NCBI GenBank assembly: GCA_018701215.1
Contig: JABIWH010000060.1
Coordinates: forward strand, 124,001-188,000
Direction: 5' to 3'
Origin: Rhodospirillaceae bacterium
GTDB lineage: Bacteria > Pseudomonadota > Alphaproteobacteria > GCA-2731375
Length of the DNA stretch: 64,000 nt
Shown in pieces: positions 60,485 to 64,000 of the stretch. How positions within the stretch are numbered: the stretch's first letter is position 1; the number at the start of each line of letters is the position of its first letter. The position numbers and the translations under genes were made by a program. The notes beneath the pieces were generated by a model. That model was not told where the DNA came from and did not search any database. It saw only the letters and a program-made list of their open reading frames with translations.

Positions 60485-60901
60485 TCAGCCCTGTACCCAG
60501 GGCAGGCCGGCGAATTTCCAACCACCTAGCGTGCCGCGATGGCCGCTCTCGCCCTTGTCGCCTTCGAAGCCGCCGGCGACGTTGTAGCAAGTCTCGAAAT
60601 CCGCCGCCGTCAGCAATATCGCCGCGTTCTTGCTGCGCACGCCGGAACGGCAAAGCAAATAGATGGGCGCATCCTTGGCGATGCCGGAACCCTCCACCTG
60701 GGCTTGAAAATCCATGTTGCGCTCTGCAGAGGGAAAGAACTGCCATTCGATGCGCAACACTTGTTTGCCCAGGCTCGACAGATCCGGCAGGCCCACGTAA
60801 TTCCATTCAGCTTCCGTGCGCACGTCGATCAAGACCGCGTTCGGATCTTCCGACAACCGTCGCCAGACTTCGCTGACCTCTATATTGCCCGCATAATCCA
60901 T
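60485..60901 (-). CDS. Rhodanese-like domain protein
   Basis: 138 residues, a single domain. LIDVRTEAEWNYVGLPDLS is the conserved first half and IYLLCRSGVRSKNAAILL carries the active-site cysteine (CRSGVRS). It transfers sulfane sulfur and lies between metZ and the sulfite reductase genes, fitting sulfur handling. The gap of 45 nt to metZ is too short for a riboswitch. Confidence 0.92.
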   Translation of the reverse strand: MDYAGNIEVSEVWRRLSEDPNAVLIDVRTEAEWNYVGLPDLSSLGKQVLRIEWQFFPSAERNMDFQAQVEGSGIAKDAPIYLLCRSGVRSKNAAILLTAADFETCYNVAGGFEGDKGESGHRGTLGGWKFAGLPWVQG

Positions 60902-60981
60902 TTTACTGTTTCCCTCGGCTCTAATGACTATGAGGCGCGGTTTCTACCTGATCGCGGGTCCGCTTGGCCAGAGGATTCGCC

Positions 60982-61533
60982 CTAATAGGCCCAGGTGGCA
61001 GCGCAACCAGCGGCGACTGGGCTGGACTTTTCCCCGCTTCCACGGCGTAGGGCGGGTATCGTCGCACGGCCATCCAGGGCCGGTTGATACCAATGGGCGA
61101 ATTCTTCCACCGCCTCCAGCAAGGCCTGCGCCTGTTGCGCCGTGGCCAGCGAAAAACTATCAAAGCCGCAACGCAGCATGAAGGTCAACTGATCGCGCAA
61201 GACCTCGCCCACTGCCCGCAGTTCGCCTTTGTAGCCGTGCCGTTGGCGCAGCAGGCGGGCTTGTGAATAGGCCCGGCCATCGGTGAACGTGGCGAATTCC
61301 AATGCGATCACCTCAAAGCGGTGCAGATCGGCGGCGGCAAGGTCGGGTGTCTGACCCGGTGCCAGGCGCAGGCCAATGGGGCCGTCGAACGCCAATATGG
61401 CATCCTTGTGTTGCCGCCAGACGTCCAGCGAGACGATCACCGGTCCCAGGGGGGCAAGGGTCTGTACTTCGGCGAAATCGTCGGTCTCGTGCCAGCGGTC
61501 TTCGACCAGCCTGCCGTGCTTAATCAGAGGCAT
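60982..61533 (-). CDS. DUF934 protein associated with sulfite reductase
   Basis: 183 residues. LAPLGPVIVSLDVWRQHKDAIL and RAYSQARLLRQRHGYKGELRAVGEVLRDQ with FMLRCGFDSF are typical of DUF934, always found next to ferredoxin-type sulfite reductases. It is thought to serve as an electron-transfer or scaffold subunit. Its start overlaps the cysI stop region by 14 nt, indicating coupling. The unusually basic C-terminal tail continues to the end. Confidence 0.9.
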   Translation of the reverse strand: MPLIKHGRLVEDRWHETDDFAEVQTLAPLGPVIVSLDVWRQHKDAILAFDGPIGLRLAPGQTPDLAAADLHRFEVIALEFATFTDGRAYSQARLLRQRHGYKGELRAVGEVLRDQLTFMLRCGFDSFSLATAQQAQALLEAVEEFAHWYQPALDGRATIPALRRGSGEKSSPVAAGCAATWAY

Positions 61534-63175
61534 AGAGCTTCTCCTTGAAAGGTTGCGGGCCGATGCGTTGATAGGTCTGAATAAATTTTTCGCCTACTTC
61601 CCGCTGTTGCAGATAGACATCGACGATGGTTTCGATGGCATCGGCGATCTGCCATTCATCAAAAGCCGGGCCGATGATGCTGCCGATGGCGGCGTTCTCG
61701 TTGGAAACGCCGCCCAGGGTGACCTGGTAATATTCCGTACCCTTTTTATCGACGCCCAGGACACCGATATTGGCCACATGATGATGGGCGCAGGCGTTGA
61801 TGCAGCCGGAAATATTCAGGCTGATATCGCCGATCTCGCGCTCCCGGGCGAGGTCGGAAAAACGTTCGGAAATGCGCTGGGCGATGGGGATGGAGCGGGC
61901 ATTGGCCAGATTGCAGTAATCCAGCCCCGGACAGGCGATGATGTCGCTGATCCGGCCCGCGTTGGCGGCGCTCATGCCCAGAATTCCCAAAGCCTGCCAA
62001 AGCGCGAACAGGTCGGTCTTTTGGATGTCGGGCAGGATCAGATTCTGCTTATGGCTGATACGGATTTCGCCAAAGCCGTATTGCTCTGCCAAATCGGCGA
62101 TCGCCTCCATCTGTTCGGCGCTGGCGTCGCCGGGGATGCCGCCGTGGGGTTTGGTCGAGATGGTGGCGATGGCATAGCCGGGCTGTTTGTGTTCATGCAC
62201 GTTGCTCTCGACCCAGGCGGCGAAACTCGCGTCGGCGGCGATGGCGCCATCCAGTGCCGAACTTTCGTCAGGCAGATCAACATAGCTGGGCGGTGCAAAA
62301 TAGGCCGCGATGCGCTGCCGCTCCTCGATAGGCAGATCCAGGGTGCCATCGGGGATTTGCGCCCACTCCGCCTCGACCAATTCCGCCAGGGCCTCCACGC
62401 CCAGGCTTTCCACCATGATCTTCAGGCGCGCTTTATAGATATTGTCGCGCCGGCCCAGCTGATTATAAACCCGCAGGATCGCCTCCAGATACGACAGCAT
62501 CTGATCCACGGGCAAAAAGTCGCGCAACGTCTTGGCCAGAATGGGCGTGCGGCCCTGACCACCGCCCACCATGACCTCAAAGCCCGGCTCGCCGTCCGCG
62601 TTGCGATGCATGCGCAGGCCGATGTCGTGGCCCCGGGTGACCGCGCGGTCGCTGGGCGCGCCGGTAACGGCGATCTTGAACTTGCGCGGTAGGAACGAGA
62701 ATTCCGGATGCAGAGTGGACCATTGCCGAATGATCTCGGCATAGGTGCGCGGGTCGTCGACCTCGTCGGCGGCGACGCCGGCCAGGGGATCGGCGGTGAT
62801 ATTGCGGATGCAGTTGCCCGAAGTCTGGATGGCATGCATCTCCACCTCGGCCAGCTCGGCCAGGATCTTCGGCACGTCTTCCAGCTTGGGCCAGTTGTAC
62901 TGAATATTCTGCCGGGTGGTGAAATGGCCATAGCCATGGTCGTAGGTGCGCGCGATATGGGCCAGCTTGCGCAGCTGGTGCGAGGCCAGGGTGCCGTAAG
63001 GGATGGCGACCCGCAGCATGTAGGCGTGTAGCTGCAGGTACAGCCCGTTCATCAGGCGCAAGGGCTTGAATTCATCCTCGCTCAACTCGCCGGAAACCCG
63101 GCGCGCTACCTGGCCACTAAACTGCGCCACACGCTCGGCTACGAAAGCGTGGTCGAATTCGTCATAACGATACAT
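61520..63175 (-). CDS. cysI: Siroheme nitrite/sulfite reductase hemoprotein subunit
   Basis: 551 residues. The siroheme/4Fe-4S ligands are C-x5-C in ACPGLDYCNLA (about residue 415) and C-x3-C in SGCINACAHHH (about 458). TRQNIQYNWPKL and TSGNCIRNITADPLAG are the conserved parasitic-substrate regions. With DUF2849 and DUF934 flanking it, the arrangement is that of assimilatory sulfite reductase in alphaproteobacteria rather than nitrite reductase. Reduces sulfite to sulfide. Confidence 0.93.
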   Translation of the reverse strand: MYRYDEFDHAFVAERVAQFSGQVARRVSGELSEDEFKPLRLMNGLYLQLHAYMLRVAIPYGTLASHQLRKLAHIARTYDHGYGHFTTRQNIQYNWPKLEDVPKILAELAEVEMHAIQTSGNCIRNITADPLAGVAADEVDDPRTYAEIIRQWSTLHPEFSFLPRKFKIAVTGAPSDRAVTRGHDIGLRMHRNADGEPGFEVMVGGGQGRTPILAKTLRDFLPVDQMLSYLEAILRVYNQLGRRDNIYKARLKIMVESLGVEALAELVEAEWAQIPDGTLDLPIEERQRIAAYFAPPSYVDLPDESSALDGAIAADASFAAWVESNVHEHKQPGYAIATISTKPHGGIPGDASAEQMEAIADLAEQYGFGEIRISHKQNLILPDIQKTDLFALWQALGILGMSAANAGRISDIIACPGLDYCNLANARSIPIAQRISERFSDLAREREIGDISLNISGCINACAHHHVANIGVLGVDKKGTEYYQVTLGGVSNENAAIGSIIGPAFDEWQIADAIETIVDVYLQQREVGEKFIQTYQRIGPQPFKEKLYASD

Positions 63176-63190
63176 GGTCCTACCCCTGCG

Positions 63191-63514
63191 CTAGATCGGT
63201 CGCTTCAGATCAGTGCCGACGCTGGGTCCCCTGGTGCGAATGATCTCGCGTCGGCCAAGGGCAACAGGTGTACCATTTTCGTGTTCGATTTTGAACAGAT
63301 AGGGTCCGACCACATGGCCGTTGGCGGCATGGCGCTGGGCCTGATGCAACAGAACCTTGGCGGCTTGCGGGTCTGGCGCCGATTGGCAATCCTCGATCCG
63401 CTCCGACCAATTATCCTTGGCGGTCAAATAAATGACGGAGCCGTCTGAGAGGCGGTTGGCGGTGATGGCTTGCGCCGTGTTTTCGGCTGGGATTCTAGAG
63501 GTGCGAATAGACAT
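63191..63514 (-). CDS. DUF2849 protein
   Basis: 107 residues from ATG 63514 (GGGAG 7 nt upstream). AITANRLSDGSVIYLTAKDNWSERI and AQAAK-like DPQAAKVLLHQAQRHAANGHVVGPY are the family pattern. Always beside the sulfite reductase in alphaproteobacteria; function not known, possibly siroheme handling. First gene of the sulfur operon (here minus strand), 15 nt before cysI. Confidence 0.92.
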   Translation of the reverse strand: MSIRTSRIPAENTAQAITANRLSDGSVIYLTAKDNWSERIEDCQSAPDPQAAKVLLHQAQRHAANGHVVGPYLFKIEHENGTPVALGRREIIRTRGPSVGTDLKRPI

Positions 63515-63567
63515 GCGTATGCTCCCTGTCTGGCCTAACAACGGGCCCACGGAGCATTTCCCCGTGG
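63495..63567 (-). promoter_or_regulatory. Leader with hairpin and possible 20-codon leader peptide before the sulfur operon
   Basis: In the 5' leader a 6-bp hairpin CCACGG/CCGTGG (63547-63567) contains an ATG at 63557. It opens a 20-codon frame (MLRGPVVRPDREH...) ending in TAG at 63495, which overlaps the DUF2849 start in another frame. Translation of this peptide could control the sulfur operon. No known riboswitch is assigned. Confidence 0.35.
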
Positions 63568-63778
63568 CGCTTTAGCAATTGTTGACGCGGTTGCAAGCTG
63601 CCCAATCAAATTTCCGCGGTAGATCTTGAAGCTTGAGTGCATATTTACGCAAAATTTTCGGAATGTCAATAAAATACAAATCAAAATACATAAATATTTT
63701 ATATACATATTTAATTTGTGATATATAATCGCATATCATGCATGGCGTAAAGCCGTCACCATGAGGTAGCATGGGGCC
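63568..63778. other. AT-rich intergenic promoter region
   Basis: 211 nt between the divergent sulfur operon and the nuclease gene. The stretch 63640-63740 is very AT-rich (for example ATAAATATTTTATATAC), suitable for promoters in both directions. No gene or repeat family recognised. Confidence 0.5.
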
Positions 63779-64000
63779 ATGCATATTTCATTTTTCGTGA
63801 TATTTCTAATATTGCTGGCCGCGAACCTCATTGCTCCTGCCCAGGCGGAATCCGCCTTGAAGGATCCAACCGGCCCGGTTGAGGTGGTGGACGGCGACAC
63901 CTTGCTGGTCGGCGGCCAGCGGGTGCGTCTGTATGGCATCGACGCGCCCGAAACGGGGCAGTATTGTGCCACAAAACATGAAAAGCCGTTTGATTGCGGC
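63779..64000 (+). CDS. Secreted thermonuclease-family (SNase-like) protein, 3' end missing
   Basis: 74 codons from ATG 63779 to the window edge. MHISFFVIFLILLAANLIAP with AQA at residues 21-23 is a signal peptide; the mature part has EVVDGDTLLVGGQRVRLYGIDAPE (two motifs, VVDGDTLLV and VRLYGIDAPE), the start of the staphylococcal-nuclease fold with a metal-binding aspartate (D in DGD). It should be an exported nuclease. C-terminal part, with the rest of the active site, is outside the window. Confidence 0.88.
   Translation, partial: MHISFFVIFLILLAANLIAPAQAESALKDPTGPVEVVDGDTLLVGGQRVRLYGIDAPETGQYCATKHEKPFDCG

Noticed and set aside
1..64000. tRNA, rRNA, CRISPR arrays, insertion sequences or prophage
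   Set aside because: TTCGA-type tRNA arms occur only inside genes, no regularly spaced repeats are seen, and no transposase, integrase or phage gene is present.

Overview
This window comes from a G+C-rich (about 60% by eye) bacterium, most likely an alphaproteobacterium of the Rhodospirillales type. That rests on the gene content: DUF2849 and DUF934 proteins flanking a siroheme sulfite reductase, metZ, gpsA, a liv-type transporter interleaved with CoA ligases, and many CoA-dependent catabolic genes. About 62 protein genes fill almost all of the sequence. I see no rRNA, tRNA, CRISPR array, integrase or intact insertion sequence. The taxonomic call is an inference.

Layout. (1) 1-6760: a branched-chain-type ABC importer (livH, livM, a periplasmic binding protein, livF) between an acyl-CoA ligase cut by the window edge and a PaaK-like protein; livG is probably just upstream. 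(2) 6781-14122: small membrane protein, MFS transporter, then a cluster with a thiolase-like protein, its DUF35 partner, an SDR, a binding protein without signal peptide, GlcG-like protein and amidohydrolase. (3) 14146-19878, minus strand: acyl-CoA synthetase, EVE protein, gpsA, amidase and an HTH-citrate synthase fusion, divergent from a second citrate synthase (19981). (4) 21179-25808: AsmA, crotonase, CaiB-type CoA transferase and an AT-rich thioesterase. (5) 25897-28623, minus: HAD phosphatase and two dehydrogenases.

(6) 28717-37371 is the most interesting part. On the minus strand, a lactonase-like metallo-hydrolase, an AhpD/carboxymuconolactone-decarboxylase-like protein and an SDR form an operon closed by a clear terminator. 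The AhpD-like gene has an in-frame TGA exactly where the second cysteine of the catalytic CxxC should be. The same frame then runs on for 117 codons with the rest of the domain, and a bSECIS-like hairpin lies 24 nt past the TGA. I interpret it as one selenoprotein gene (CxxU) that ordinary gene calling would split in two. Divergent from it are badH-like and badI-like genes, an acyl-CoA ligase and two acyl-CoA dehydrogenases, a plausible alicyclic-acid beta-oxidation set ending in ring opening.

(7) 37400-42348: a candidate 22-residue membrane peptide, an orphan livM, a four-helix membrane protein, VOC protein, methyltransferase, DyP peroxidase and trmO. (8) 42352-47342, minus: a polyamine-type ABC importer followed upstream by the C-terminal remnant of a class-III aminotransferase. 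(9) 47388-51160: SDRs, 3-hydroxyisobutyrate-dehydrogenase-like protein, a CMD protein and a second lactonase-like hydrolase. (10) 51522-58243: GGDEF-EAL protein, glycosidase-like protein, two MaoC-type hydratases and a molybdenum hydroxylase large subunit without its small subunits. (11) 58240-63514, minus: quinone oxidoreductase, metZ, rhodanese, DUF934, sulfite reductase and DUF2849 (sulfur assimilation), then a secreted nuclease cut by the right edge.

The window reads as a catabolic region: several importers feed acids that are activated by CoA ligases and degraded by dehydrogenases, crotonases and thiolase-like enzymes. Free-standing transcription factors are absent; the only DNA-binding candidate is the HTH-citrate synthase.
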